DNA from: CAYRSS01 sp964426945
GTDB lineage: Bacteria > Planctomycetota > Phycisphaerae > UBA1845
Length of the DNA: 64,000 nucleotides
Assembly (NCBI GenBank): GCA_964426945.1
Contig: CAYRSS010000017.1
Span: 21,295 to 85,294 of the forward strand
Direction of reading: 5' to 3'
Position 1 is the stretch's first letter; each line of letters starts with the position of its first letter. The translations under genes were made by a program, and so were the position numbers. The notes below the pieces were generated by a model. The model ran no database searches and was not told the DNA's origin. It was given only the letters and a program-made list of their open reading frames with translations. Shown in pieces: positions 34,685 through 43,501 of this stretch.

Positions 34685-35905
34685 TCAGGGCCGCTCGCCC
34701 AGCTTGGGATCGGCTACGACGCGCGATTCATCGAGCATCCACATCGCGCCCGTCGGCCGGCGCGTGTGCGTCGAATCGCCGCCGGTGGGGTTGCTGTGCC
34801 AAAACACCTTCGCCGTGCGCGGCGCGAGCGAGAGCTGGTCAATGCGGATGTTGAGGCAATCCACGAACTCGATCGAACTCGGAACGAGGTGTATCGCCGA
34901 GTTGCCCGTGATGAGGAGGCCGTTGGGGCGGCGGACGTTCTTCTCGGAGGATCGTGGATTCTCGAACGCGGCAGATCCCTCGACACGAATGCCCACCGGC
35001 AGACTTGCGGCGGCCCCCTGCGGACTTTCGATCCAGATGTTCTCCAGCCGCAGAAGCTGCACCCAGCCGCGCACCATCACCTCGGCCCGGACCTTCCCCG
35101 CCTTGCCGTTGCCCTGGATCGTGCAGTCGCGCACGACTGCCTTGGCCAGCGCCCCGCCCCAGGTGATCGACTCGAGCAGCAGACCGTGACCGCCGTTGTT
35201 CTGAGCGTTGCAATGATCAAGCGTGAGGCCGTTGTTGGTCACTGGCGAGCGGAGGGCGATGCCGTTGCCCTTGTTGCCATAGGCGACGACATCCCGGACC
35301 AGGAACTTGTCGCCGATGCCCTCGATGCGCAGGCCGTCGCCGGGAGCCTCGACGATCCACACCCGGTCGATGCCGCAGTGCTGACCGAAGCGCCGGCAGA
35401 GCACGCCGCCGCCGGCAATCGCCACGTTGTCGAGGTAGCAGCCGTAGTTGGCCTTCTTCTCGTCGCCGAACACCACGGCCCAGTCGCCCGTGCCGGCGAA
35501 CTTGAGCACGCTGGCCCGGCCGCAGCCGGTAAGTCGCTGGTTGGGGCCGAGGCGTATCGGATCGCGGATGGTGTGGGTGCCCGGCGGAAGCTGACAGAAG
35601 CCCTGCTGATCGAGGAGAGCCTGGATCGTACGGGCGTCGTAGACCCTCCCCTCGACCACCGGCGTGAACGTCGGGAGGTCTGCGAGCGTCTCAGGCGTGA
35701 GGCCGGGGGCGGGCTCGCCGTCGGCGGTGGTCGCCGACGGGGCGGGGGCAGGCGAATCAGCGTCCTGTGCAAACGCCGGCGTGGTCAGCAGCAGGCCGAG
35801 CGCCAACGTCAGCTTCGCAAGGGCCGGCCTGCGGCGACCGGTGCCCGCCGCAGCCTTCGCCGAGCCTGCATGATGAAACAGTTCCGTTCGCCTCGACCGG
35901 TGCAT
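34685..35905 (-). CDS. Secreted right-handed beta-helix protein (pectate lyase-like fold)
   Basis: 406 aa from ATG 35905 with GGGAGG six bases upstream; the longer frame runs antisense into the epimerase. The N-terminus MHRSRRTE leads to a signal peptide (LTLALGLLLTTPAFAQ). It opens like a surface polysaccharide lyase or epimerase (RTIQALLDQQGFCQLPPGTHTIRDPIRLG). Parallel beta-helix coils follow (GDGLRIEGIGDKFLVRDV, LTLDHCNAQNNGGHGLLLES). Likely binds, cleaves or epimerises the exported glycan. Catalytic residues could not be assigned. Confidence 0.72.
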   Translation of the reverse strand: MHRSRRTELFHHAGSAKAAAGTGRRRPALAKLTLALGLLLTTPAFAQDADSPAPAPSATTADGEPAPGLTPETLADLPTFTPVVEGRVYDARTIQALLDQQGFCQLPPGTHTIRDPIRLGPNQRLTGCGRASVLKFAGTGDWAVVFGDEKKANYGCYLDNVAIAGGGVLCRRFGQHCGIDRVWIVEAPGDGLRIEGIGDKFLVRDVVAYGNKGNGIALRSPVTNNGLTLDHCNAQNNGGHGLLLESITWGGALAKAVVRDCTIQGNGKAGKVRAEVMVRGWVQLLRLENIWIESPQGAAASLPVGIRVEGSAAFENPRSSEKNVRRPNGLLITGNSAIHLVPSSIEFVDCLNIRIDQLSLAPRTAKVFWHSNPTGGDSTHTRRPTGAMWMLDESRVVADPKLGERP

Positions 35906-35930
35906 CGTTCGCCTCCCTGCGGCACGCCGG

Positions 35931-36926
35931 TCAGCCGCCCGCGGCGCCCCGGGAGGTCGCCTTGGTTTGCTGGTTACGCGCTGCCTCGGCGCGGAACCAC
36001 GCCGCGAACCGGGCGAGGCCGGTGCGCATGTCCGTGGCGGGCTGATAGCCCAGTTCTGCACCCGCCCGGGCGACATCGGCGAAGGTGCGGTTGACGTCGC
36101 CCGGCTGCATCGGCCGCCGGTCGATGATCGCCTTGCGGCCCATGGCCTCTTCGATGAGGCTGATGAGGTCAGCAAGCGATACGGGCTGCGATTCGCCGAG
36201 GTTGTAGATGTGGTAGCCGCTGCACCGATCGATCGACCGAACCACCCCGTTGATGATGTCGTCGATGTAGGTGAAGTCGCGCATCATGCTGCCGTCGCCG
36301 AAAACGGGGATCGGCCGCCCGGCGTCGATGAGGCTCATGAATTTGTGAATCGCCAGGTCGGGGCGCTGCCGCGGACCGTACACCGTGAAGAACCGCAGGC
36401 AGCTCGTGGCGATGCCGTACAGCGAGTGGTACGTGTGGCAGATCAGCTCTCCCGCCTTCTTGGTGGCGGCGTAGGGCGAGATCGGGTTGTCGACGTTGTC
36501 GCTCTCGCTGAACGGAACCTTGTCGTTGTTGCCGTACACGCTGGAGCTGCTGGCGAAGATGAACTTGCGGATACCCGCCGCGCGGCAGGCCTCCAGCAGC
36601 ACCATCGTGCCGCGGATATTCACGTCCTGGTACAGCAGCGGCTGCTCGATCGACGGTCGCACGCCGGCGCGGGCGGCGAGGTGTACGACGCTGTCGACAC
36701 CGCCGCCAAAGGCCTCGGCGACGGCCACCTCGTCGCGGATGTCGCCCTCGATCATCTCGAAGTTCGACCTGCCGACGAGCCCTTCCAGGTTGCGCCGCTT
36801 CACCGCCGGGTCGTAGAACTCGTCGAAGCTGTCAAACCCGACGACGTAGTCGCCGCGAGCGACCAGCGCCTCGCAGAGATGCGACCCGATGAACCCGGCC
36901 GCGCCTGTGACAACGATCTTTGACAT
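35931..36926 (-). CDS. NAD-dependent sugar epimerase (UDP-glucuronate 4-epimerase-like)
   Basis: 331 aa from ATG 36926, the first Met before the Rossmann strand, with a G-rich site upstream. Extended SDR: GAAGFIGSH, catalytic S...YAATK (SPYAATKKAGELICHTYHS), and RFFTVYGPRQRPDLAIHKFM. The last resembles UDP-GlcA 4-epimerases (Cap1J/GAE type), which make UDP-galacturonate. This fits the UDP-glucose dehydrogenase nearby. It ends in TRGAAGG, 26 bp from the beta-helix gene. Specificity is inferred. Confidence 0.85.
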   Translation of the reverse strand: MSKIVVTGAAGFIGSHLCEALVARGDYVVGFDSFDEFYDPAVKRRNLEGLVGRSNFEMIEGDIRDEVAVAEAFGGGVDSVVHLAARAGVRPSIEQPLLYQDVNIRGTMVLLEACRAAGIRKFIFASSSSVYGNNDKVPFSESDNVDNPISPYAATKKAGELICHTYHSLYGIATSCLRFFTVYGPRQRPDLAIHKFMSLIDAGRPIPVFGDGSMMRDFTYIDDIINGVVRSIDRCSGYHIYNLGESQPVSLADLISLIEEAMGRKAIIDRRPMQPGDVNRTFADVARAGAELGYQPATDMRTGLARFAAWFRAEAARNQQTKATSRGAAGG

Positions 36927-36973
36927 GGCAAACCCCCCGGATCCGGGCGCTGTGGCGACCCGGACCGCGTCGG

Positions 36974-37939
36974 TCATGACCTCGCGGCGGCCGGCTCGGC
37001 CACTCCGCCGAGCGTCTTGTAGTACTCAATCGCACGCTGCAACCCGGCCTCGAACTCCACAACCGGCTTGAACCCGAGCAATTCGCCGGCGAGGCGGATG
37101 TCAGCACAGGAATGTTTCACGTCGCCCGCGCGGGCCGGGGCGTAGGTCGGCTTGACCTTCGTGCCCAGCAGGTTGTTGATGACCCGGATCACTTCGTTGA
37201 CCGTGACCTGTCCGCCGCAGGCGACGTTCACCGACTGGCCCGCCGTCTTTGTGACGCGCATCGCGAGCAGGTTTCCCTCCACGACGTTGTCGATGTAAGT
37301 GAAATCGCGCGTCTGTTCGCCGTCGCCGTAGATCGTGGGCGACTCGCCGCGCAGGATCGCCGTGACGAAGGCGGGGATGGCTGCGGCATACTGGCTCCGC
37401 GGATCCTGCCGCTCGCCGAAGACGTTGAAGTAGCGGATCGACAGCGTTTCGAGTCCGTAGCACTCGTAGAACGCGCGGCAGTAATGCTCGCCCGTCAGCT
37501 TCTGCACTGCGTAGGGACTCAGCGGCGCGGTGGCGAGTCGCTCGTGCTTGGGCGACTCGGCCGTGTTGCCGTAGGCGGAGCTGCTCGCGGCATAGATCAC
37601 GCGGCGCACCTTGCGGTCGCTCGCAGCGCGAAGCAGCTTGAACGTACCGCTGATGTTGACCTCGTGGCTCGGCACCGGGTTGGCCACCGAGACCGGCACG
37701 GACGGGATCGCCGCCTGGTGCAGCACAAACTCCATGCCGTCGCAGGCTGCGCGGCAGACGCTCTCGTCGCGCAGATCGCCGTGGACCAGTTCGATCTTCT
37801 CGCCCACGGCGGCCAGGTTGGCCCGCTTCCCCGTGGAGAAGTTGTCGAGCACGCGGACGCGGTGCCCCAGCGCCACGAGACGATGCGTCAGGTGGGATCC
37901 GATGAACCCCGCCCCGCCGGTGACCAGTACGCTTGCCAT
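36974..37939 (-). CDS. NAD-dependent sugar epimerase/dehydratase (GalE/WbpP-like)
   Basis: 321 aa from ATG 37939 with GGGGAG six bases upstream. Extended SDR: TGGAGFIGSHLTHRL, SSSAYGNTAESPKHE, catalytic YAVQK (LSPYAVQKLTGEHYC), and RYFNVFGERQDPRSQYAAAIP. This subgroup interconverts UDP-GlcNAc/GalNAc or their uronates. It shares the strand and short spacing with the neighbouring epimerase and the sulfatase-fold gene, forming a minus-strand operon from 45.8 kb to 32.7 kb. Confidence 0.86.
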   Translation of the reverse strand: MASVLVTGGAGFIGSHLTHRLVALGHRVRVLDNFSTGKRANLAAVGEKIELVHGDLRDESVCRAACDGMEFVLHQAAIPSVPVSVANPVPSHEVNISGTFKLLRAASDRKVRRVIYAASSSAYGNTAESPKHERLATAPLSPYAVQKLTGEHYCRAFYECYGLETLSIRYFNVFGERQDPRSQYAAAIPAFVTAILRGESPTIYGDGEQTRDFTYIDNVVEGNLLAMRVTKTAGQSVNVACGGQVTVNEVIRVINNLLGTKVKPTYAPARAGDVKHSCADIRLAGELLGFKPVVEFEAGLQRAIEYYKTLGGVAEPAAARS

Positions 37940-37968
37940 CGCAGACTCCCCGCGCCGTGCGGCGCTCG

Positions 37969-40065
37969 TCACGGTTGCTCTTCCTCGTCCTCCGTACCCG
38001 GCAGCGGCGGCCGCGTCGCCTGGGGGCGCCCCGGCGCCACGACGGCCCCCTGCTCCTCGTCATCGCCCATGTAGCCCAGGGTCTGAAGCTGCTTCTTGAG
38101 CGTAGGCGCGATGCGGGCTCGCGGGTCGACCGCGATAAGCGATCGATTGACGAAAAACCTCGTCATCAACTCGGCCTCGCGCGCTTCGCACACGTCAGGG
38201 CGGCGCTCGGAGATATCCCGCGTCTCGCCCGGATCGCCGATGAGGTCGTACAGCTCGTAGTTGTCTTTCACGCCCATGAGCGAGATGTACTTCAGATCCG
38301 GCGTGCGCATCGCCAGCTTGTGCGCATGGCTCGTTACTTCCCTGGATTCACCATCCATGATTCCCACCGTCGTGAAGGCAAACGCCGGCCGCAGTGAATG
38401 CGAGTAGCGCCGACCTTCGAGCAGCTCATTCAGCGGCTTGCCCACGAAGCCGGCGGGCGGCTCGATCCCGGCGAGCACGAGCGCCGTGGGCGCGACATCG
38501 GTCAACTCGACCTGTTCACCGATCACCTTCCCCCGCCCCGCCGCCGCGCGAATGATCAGCGGCACGTGCTGCGTTGCGTCGTACAGATTCGCGCCGTGCC
38601 CCTTGTCCTTGACGTGGGCGTGTTGCTCGCCGAAGGCTTCGCCGTGGTCGGCCGTAATGATGACGATCGTCCGGTCCAGCAGGCCGCGCTCGCGCAGGTC
38701 GTCGAGCACACGGCCGACCTGCGCATCCGTGTAGCTCACCTCGCCTGCGTAGCGCTCCCGATCGGCGGCCATGGGCACGCCCTCGGGCTCCCGGCCACGG
38801 TACATGTTCTTGTAGGGTTCAGGCGCGTCGTAATCGCCGTGCGGATCGAAGTAGTGCAGCCACGCGAAGAACGGCTGCTCCGCGTCGCGACGGGCCAGCC
38901 AGTTGAGCGCCCGGCCGGTCACCACCTCGCCGCGGATCTCGCTGTGCTGGGCGATGCCCGCGAGATAGAAGAAGATGAGGTTCTGAAACTCGTCGTGCGA
39001 AAAGAGTTCGCTCCAGGATACGAGCGAATCGATGTAGCGGTCGAAGCCCTGCTGCAGCCCCGTATTCAGCGATCGCGTCGTGGTCGCCGAGGTGAACGCA
39101 GCCGTCTCGTACCCCGCCGCGCGGCACATATCCGCCAGCGTCACCAGCCCCGCCTTCATCGGGCGGCCGTTGAACCCCTCGTGATCGAGCGGGTACACGC
39201 TGGTCATGATCGAACAATGTGACGGACCGGTGGTCGGCGCCTGGGCGACGGCCCACTGAAACAGCGTGCCGTCGGCCGCCAGCGCGTCCAGCGCCGGCGT
39301 CTTTGCGTAGGGATGCCCGTAGCACCCGAGGAAGTCCGCCCGCAGCGTGTCGAGCGTGATCAGCAGGACGTTCGGCCGGTCGGCCGCCGCCGGTATCACG
39401 GGCACTTCGGCGGCCTGCGCCGTCGCCTCGCCGCGATGGCGCGTGTAAGTGGGCACGATCGACAGCAGGCCGACAGCGACCGCCGCAACCCAGCAGACCT
39501 TCACGGCGTTGCGATGGACGTGCTTGCGAACCACGCCCAGAATCCCAGCCGCCGTCGCCGACGCCGCAAACGTCGCCGCGACGGCGCCAAGCATGGAGAG
39601 CCGATAGCCCCACGTGCGGCTCTGGTCGCTCTGAAGGAAGAAGATGCCGAGCCAGCCCACGATCAGGTAGGTCAGTCCGGCGAAGATGCATGCGAAGCGG
39701 ATGAACCCCGTCCACCGACGCGATCGCCGCGTCGCGGGAATCACACGCTGGACGAGACGAACCAGGATCGCCAGCAGGACACCGCCGAGAACTGCAAGCG
39801 GCAGGTCCGTCGCCAGCGCCGCCACGAGGAATCCGAGCAACCCGCCGAAAGTCGACGGCAGCATCGCGCGCCAGCCGTCCATGATCAGCGGCAGGACGTA
39901 GGACCAGCTTACCTCGGCGATAGCGAGGAGGACGCCGACGGCCGCCGCGCAGGACAGCGCGGAACCCCATACGGAGGTTGCGGCACCAACCTGCGCAGGC
40001 GCGCCGGTCGCCGGCGTCTCGGCCGGCGCCTCGGGCGGCGATGAACTCGGCGCGTTTACTGACAT
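37969..40065 (-). CDS. Membrane-anchored sulfatase-superfamily protein with Thr nucleophile
   Basis: 698 aa. About five membrane helices (residues 33-205), then an alkaline-phosphatase/sulfatase-fold domain facing the periplasm (RPNVLLITLDTLRADFLGCYG). The nucleophile motif reads T279-G-P-S-H, not C-x-P-S-R, so no formylglycine can form. This resembles phosphoethanolamine/phosphoglycerol transferases and the PSH-type sulfatase relatives. Metal residues in DHEGFNG, DPHGDYD and ITADHGEAFGE are present. It probably modifies or cleaves a phosphate or sulfate ester on the exported glycan. The C-terminal tail is acidic. Confidence 0.8.
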   Translation of the reverse strand: MSVNAPSSSPPEAPAETPATGAPAQVGAATSVWGSALSCAAAVGVLLAIAEVSWSYVLPLIMDGWRAMLPSTFGGLLGFLVAALATDLPLAVLGGVLLAILVRLVQRVIPATRRSRRWTGFIRFACIFAGLTYLIVGWLGIFFLQSDQSRTWGYRLSMLGAVAATFAASATAAGILGVVRKHVHRNAVKVCWVAAVAVGLLSIVPTYTRHRGEATAQAAEVPVIPAAADRPNVLLITLDTLRADFLGCYGHPYAKTPALDALAADGTLFQWAVAQAPTTGPSHCSIMTSVYPLDHEGFNGRPMKAGLVTLADMCRAAGYETAAFTSATTTRSLNTGLQQGFDRYIDSLVSWSELFSHDEFQNLIFFYLAGIAQHSEIRGEVVTGRALNWLARRDAEQPFFAWLHYFDPHGDYDAPEPYKNMYRGREPEGVPMAADRERYAGEVSYTDAQVGRVLDDLRERGLLDRTIVIITADHGEAFGEQHAHVKDKGHGANLYDATQHVPLIIRAAAGRGKVIGEQVELTDVAPTALVLAGIEPPAGFVGKPLNELLEGRRYSHSLRPAFAFTTVGIMDGESREVTSHAHKLAMRTPDLKYISLMGVKDNYELYDLIGDPGETRDISERRPDVCEAREAELMTRFFVNRSLIAVDPRARIAPTLKKQLQTLGYMGDDEEQGAVVAPGRPQATRPPLPGTEDEEEQP

Positions 40066-40125
40066 GCTCGTCGCGGTGCGCCGCCATCAACCACATGGCC
40101 GAACGAGGCGGGCGCGGCGCGGCCT

Positions 40126-41484
40126 CTAGGCATGGTACGCAGGCTCGGGCGTCCGGGCGTTCTCGCGGTTCGTGACGGCCGGCCGGCCAATGCAGAAGTA
40201 CTCGAAGCCGCGCTTCTGCATCTGCCTGGGATCATACATGTTCCGGCCGTCAAACACGACCGGCGACGACAGCTTGGACTTGATCAGGTCGAAGTCCGGC
40301 GTGCGGAACTCCGGCCAGTCGGTAAAGACGACCAGCGCATCGGCCCCGTCGAGGGCCGCGTACGCGTCGGCGAGCATCGTCACGGGCCGTCCGCCGAGCT
40401 CCGACACGGCCGTCGTCATGGCCTCCGGATCGTGCGCCCGCACGCGGAAACCCTTGTCGACCAGCGTGCGAATGACCGCGATCGCCGGTGACTCGCGGAC
40501 GTCGTCGGTGCGGGCCTTGAACGCCAGCCCCCAGACGGCCAGCGTCTTGCCCGCGGCCTTGCTGCCATAGTACTCGAGGATGCGGTTGGCGAAGGCGGCG
40601 CGCTGGCGCAGGTTTACGTCCTGCACGGCCGCAACGATGGTCATTGGATGATCCACGGCCTCGCCCATGCTCGCCAGGGCGCTGACGTCCTTCGGGAAGC
40701 ACGAACCGCCGTAACCCACGCCGGGGAAGAGAAACGCGTTGCCGATGCGCGAATCGGTGCCGATACCGCGGCGGACCTGCTCGACGTCGGCGCCGAAGCG
40801 CTCGCACAGACCGGCGACCTCGTTCATGAAGCTGATGCGCGTCGCCAGCATGGCGTTCGCGGCGTACTTGGTCATCTCGGCGCTGGCCGGAGACATCACG
40901 AGAATGCGGTCGCTCTTGCGCATGAAGGGCGCGTAGATCTCCTTGACGATCTCGACGGCGGCAGGCGTGTTCGAGCCGATCACCACGCGGTCAGGCTTGG
41001 TGAAGTCCTCGATCGCGGCGCCTTCCTTCATGAACTCGGGATTGCTGACGTAGTCGAACTGGAAGTCAGTCTCCGCCTCGAGAATGTCGGAGACCATTTT
41101 GTGCGTGCCGACCGGCACCGTGCTCTTCATCACGATGATGCGATAGCCGTCCATGGCGCGGGCAATGCCGCGAGCCACGTCGCGGATGGCCGACAGGTCC
41201 GCCGAGCCGTCCGCCGCGGGCGGCGTGCCCACACCGATGAAGATCACCAGCGACTGCTTCACGGCGCGGTCGAGGTCGGTGGTGAACTCGATGCGGCCGC
41301 TCTTGAGGTTGCGCTGGAGCATCTCGGAGAGGCCCGGCTCGTAGATGGGCGACTTGCCCTCGTTGAGCATCTCGACCTTGCGGGCGTTGATGTCCACGCC
41401 GATCACGTGATTGCCGCCCTCGGCGAAGCACGCACCGGCCACCAGCCCGACATATCCGCTGCCGACTACGCAAATCCTCATCAT
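40126..41484 (-). CDS. ugd: UDP-glucose 6-dehydrogenase
   Basis: Oxidises UDP-glucose to UDP-glucuronate with two NAD+. 452 aa. Rossmann GSGYVGLVAGACFAE, middle motif STVPVGT, catalytic Cys in GVGYGGSCFPKDV and the C-terminal domain WGLAFKARTDDVRESPA. ATG 41484 with GGGAG upstream. It supplies uronic acid to the glycan and substrate to the epimerase at 35931-36926. Length normal. Confidence 0.95.
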   Translation of the reverse strand: MMRICVVGSGYVGLVAGACFAEGGNHVIGVDINARKVEMLNEGKSPIYEPGLSEMLQRNLKSGRIEFTTDLDRAVKQSLVIFIGVGTPPAADGSADLSAIRDVARGIARAMDGYRIIVMKSTVPVGTHKMVSDILEAETDFQFDYVSNPEFMKEGAAIEDFTKPDRVVIGSNTPAAVEIVKEIYAPFMRKSDRILVMSPASAEMTKYAANAMLATRISFMNEVAGLCERFGADVEQVRRGIGTDSRIGNAFLFPGVGYGGSCFPKDVSALASMGEAVDHPMTIVAAVQDVNLRQRAAFANRILEYYGSKAAGKTLAVWGLAFKARTDDVRESPAIAVIRTLVDKGFRVRAHDPEAMTTAVSELGGRPVTMLADAYAALDGADALVVFTDWPEFRTPDFDLIKSKLSSPVVFDGRNMYDPRQMQKRGFEYFCIGRPAVTNRENARTPEPAYHA

Positions 41485-41665
41485 GCCGCTCCCGTTGTGT
41501 GGACAAGGTCCACCGAACCGAACCTCGGGCCGGTCAGAGCCGCCCGTGTCTCGTCAGAGTTTGCCGACCTCCAAGTAGCGTCGATCCCCGCCCTCGGGGC
41601 TGATGACCCCGCAAGGATTCTACGCCCCGCCACGACGTCGGTTCCCCCCTACCCCGTGCTCGGGC

Positions 41666-42769
41666 CTACTTCGACCCCAGCTTTTCGACCAGGATCTTCG
41701 TGATTCGCTCCGCAGCCCGGCCGTCCCACAGCTCGGGCCGCCTGTCTGATATAACGCCGCCCGCGCAGACCTCCCGGTAGGCGGCCAGAATCCGGTCCGA
41801 ACCGACCCCAATGAGGCGGTTGGTCCCGTGGGTAATGGTCACCGGCCGCTCCGTGTTTTCCCGCAGGGTCAGGCAGGGCACGCCGAGGATGGTCGTCTCC
41901 TCCTGCATGCCGCCCGAGTCGGTCAGCACCAGGGCCGAGTCGGCCATGAGCTTCAGAAAATCGAGATAGCCCTGGGGCTCGATGAGCTTGAGCGCCGGGT
42001 TCGCGGCGATGCGCGGCTCGAGGCCGAGGCGCGTGAGGTTCGCCCGGGTCCGCGGGTGCATCGGGAACACGATCGGCATGTCGCGGCCGATGGTCTCAAA
42101 CGCCGAGAGGATGCCGCCGAAGGTGGCGGGGTCGTCGACGTTGCTCGGCCGGTGCAGCGTGACCACCGCGTAGCGGCGCTTTTCGAGACCCAGCGTCGCC
42201 AGGATCTTCGAGTCGTTCGCCCGCGCCCGGTGGCGCATCAGCGTGTCGATCATCACGTTGCCGGTGAAGAAGACACGCTCGGACGGGACGCCCTCGTTGC
42301 GCAGATTCTCGATGCCGCTCGGTTCGGTTACGAACAGGTAATCGCTGATCACGTCGGTCAGCAGCCGGTTGATCTCTTCCGGCATGTCGCGATCGAAGCT
42401 GCGCAACCCCGCCTCAACGTGGGCCACGGGGATGCCGAGCTTCGATGCGACCAGCGCGCAGGCGATCGTGCTGTTTACGTCACCCACGACGAGCACGCAA
42501 TCGGGCTTATGCTCGACGCACACCGGCTCGAAGCGCTTCATAATCTCGGCCGTCTGCACGGCGTGCGTCGCGCTGCCGACTTCGAGGTTGATGTCCGGCT
42601 TGGGGATGCCCAGTTCGTCGAAGAAGAGGTGGCTCATCTTCGCGTCGTAGTGCTGCCCGGTGTGGACGAGGATGGAGCGGATCCGCCCGCTGCGTGCGAA
42701 GGCGTCGACCAGCGGAGCGATCTTCATGAAGTTGGGCCGGGCGCCGCAGACGCTGACGATCTTCAGCAT
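41666..42769 (-). CDS. wecB: UDP-N-acetylglucosamine 2-epimerase (non-hydrolysing)
   Basis: Makes UDP-ManNAc from UDP-GlcNAc. 367 aa from ATG 42769; the upstream frame is Arg-rich and unconserved. Signatures: GARPNFMKIAPLVDA, HTGQHYD, HVEAGLRSFDRDMPEEINR, and DSGGMQEE near the UDP site (ALVLTDSGGMQEETTILG). First sugar-nucleotide gene after the carbamoyltransferase group on the same strand. A perfect hairpin (42836-42853) lies in its 243-bp upstream gap. Confidence 0.95.
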   Translation of the reverse strand: MLKIVSVCGARPNFMKIAPLVDAFARSGRIRSILVHTGQHYDAKMSHLFFDELGIPKPDINLEVGSATHAVQTAEIMKRFEPVCVEHKPDCVLVVGDVNSTIACALVASKLGIPVAHVEAGLRSFDRDMPEEINRLLTDVISDYLFVTEPSGIENLRNEGVPSERVFFTGNVMIDTLMRHRARANDSKILATLGLEKRRYAVVTLHRPSNVDDPATFGGILSAFETIGRDMPIVFPMHPRTRANLTRLGLEPRIAANPALKLIEPQGYLDFLKLMADSALVLTDSGGMQEETTILGVPCLTLRENTERPVTITHGTNRLIGVGSDRILAAYREVCAGGVISDRRPELWDGRAAERITKILVEKLGSK

Positions 42770-43012
42770 AGTGCCTCGCTGGAATCCGCTTGCATCGCGG
42801 TGCGGCCGAACGGGTCGTCGGCGCATCCGCCCGGCGCGCCCGCCTTCGGGCGCCCGCATTTCCGGACCACTGGCCCGGCGGCGCCGCCCGGGGAAAGCCC
42901 GCCCCGCGACGCGGTCGCAGTATCCAAGGTGACTATCGTCCGGGAGCCCAACTCGCTGCACCGCAGGGCAGCCGCGGCGCGGTGCGGGTCCGGAAACCGG
43001 GCGGATGGTCCG

Positions 43013-43171
43013 CTAAAAGAGCGGGTAGACAAACGGCGCCAACGGCGACGACGACGCGAACAGCACCAGCCCGCCGACGATCAGCAGGACCAGGATCAGC
43101 GGGATGAGCCACCACTTCTTCTCTTCCTTGATAAAGAGGAGAAATTCCTTGAAGAGCGACTGCTTGGCCAT
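43013..43171 (-). CDS. DUF5989/SxtK-like 52-aa membrane protein
   Basis: MAKQSLFKEFLLFIKEEKKW at the start, one strong helix (about residues 20-39, WWLIPLILVLLIVGGLVLF) and an end ASSSPLAPFVYPLF, the typical DUF5989 pattern. GGAG lies seven bases before the ATG. Short genes of this type follow O-carbamoyltransferases in many clusters, and saxitoxin clusters have sxtI, sxtJ and sxtK together. Here it follows the carbamoyltransferase after a 327-bp repeat-bearing gap. The function of the family is not known to me. Confidence 0.8.
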   Translation of the reverse strand: MAKQSLFKEFLLFIKEEKKWWLIPLILVLLIVGGLVLFASSSPLAPFVYPLF

Positions 43172-43181
43172 CCGCACACTC

Positions 43182-43501
43182 CAAAACGTCGAAACGCCAA
43201 CACGTCAAAACGCCAAAAGGGCGAAGGGTCTACACGCCAGACCGTCAGAACGCGAGGTCAAGACAGCGATGCGGGCGACATCAAGGAGCGGCACGTCGCA
43301 GCGAGCAGAGCTTGACCGGCGAACGAACTACCAGCGAGCCGTCCCTCCGATCCCGACCACCTCAACCGCCCCACCCCATACGCCGAGATCAACGCGATAG
43401 CCCTGACGTCCAATCGACTCGACGCCTCAACAATTCCGCTTCTTGGCGCTTCAACCTCTCGACGTTTTGGCGTTTTGGCGTTTTGACTTTCGGCGTTTTC
43501 A
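43182..43501. repeat. Inverted arrays of an 8-9 nt AAAACGYC motif in a 327-bp intergenic gap
   Basis: At the left (43182-43218) the plus strand carries repeated CAAAACGTC / GAAACGCC / CAAAACGCC units. At the right (43461-43500) the same units occur inverted (GACGTTTTGGCGTTTTGGCGTTTTG). They abut, and slightly overlap, the carbamoyltransferase stop codon. The 240 bp between hold only looser matches and no gene. This is not a CRISPR: units are contiguous and too short. Confidence 0.7.

Noticed and set aside
32867..36094. 1075-aa plus-strand ORF
   Set aside because: Runs antisense through the DUF4914-like and beta-helix genes. Its low-complexity His/Arg/Val composition is typical of a frame shadow.
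43182..43501. Possible CRISPR from repeated CAAAACGCC
   Set aside because: Units are 8-9 nt, contiguous, and inverted at the two ends. No spacers and no cas genes.
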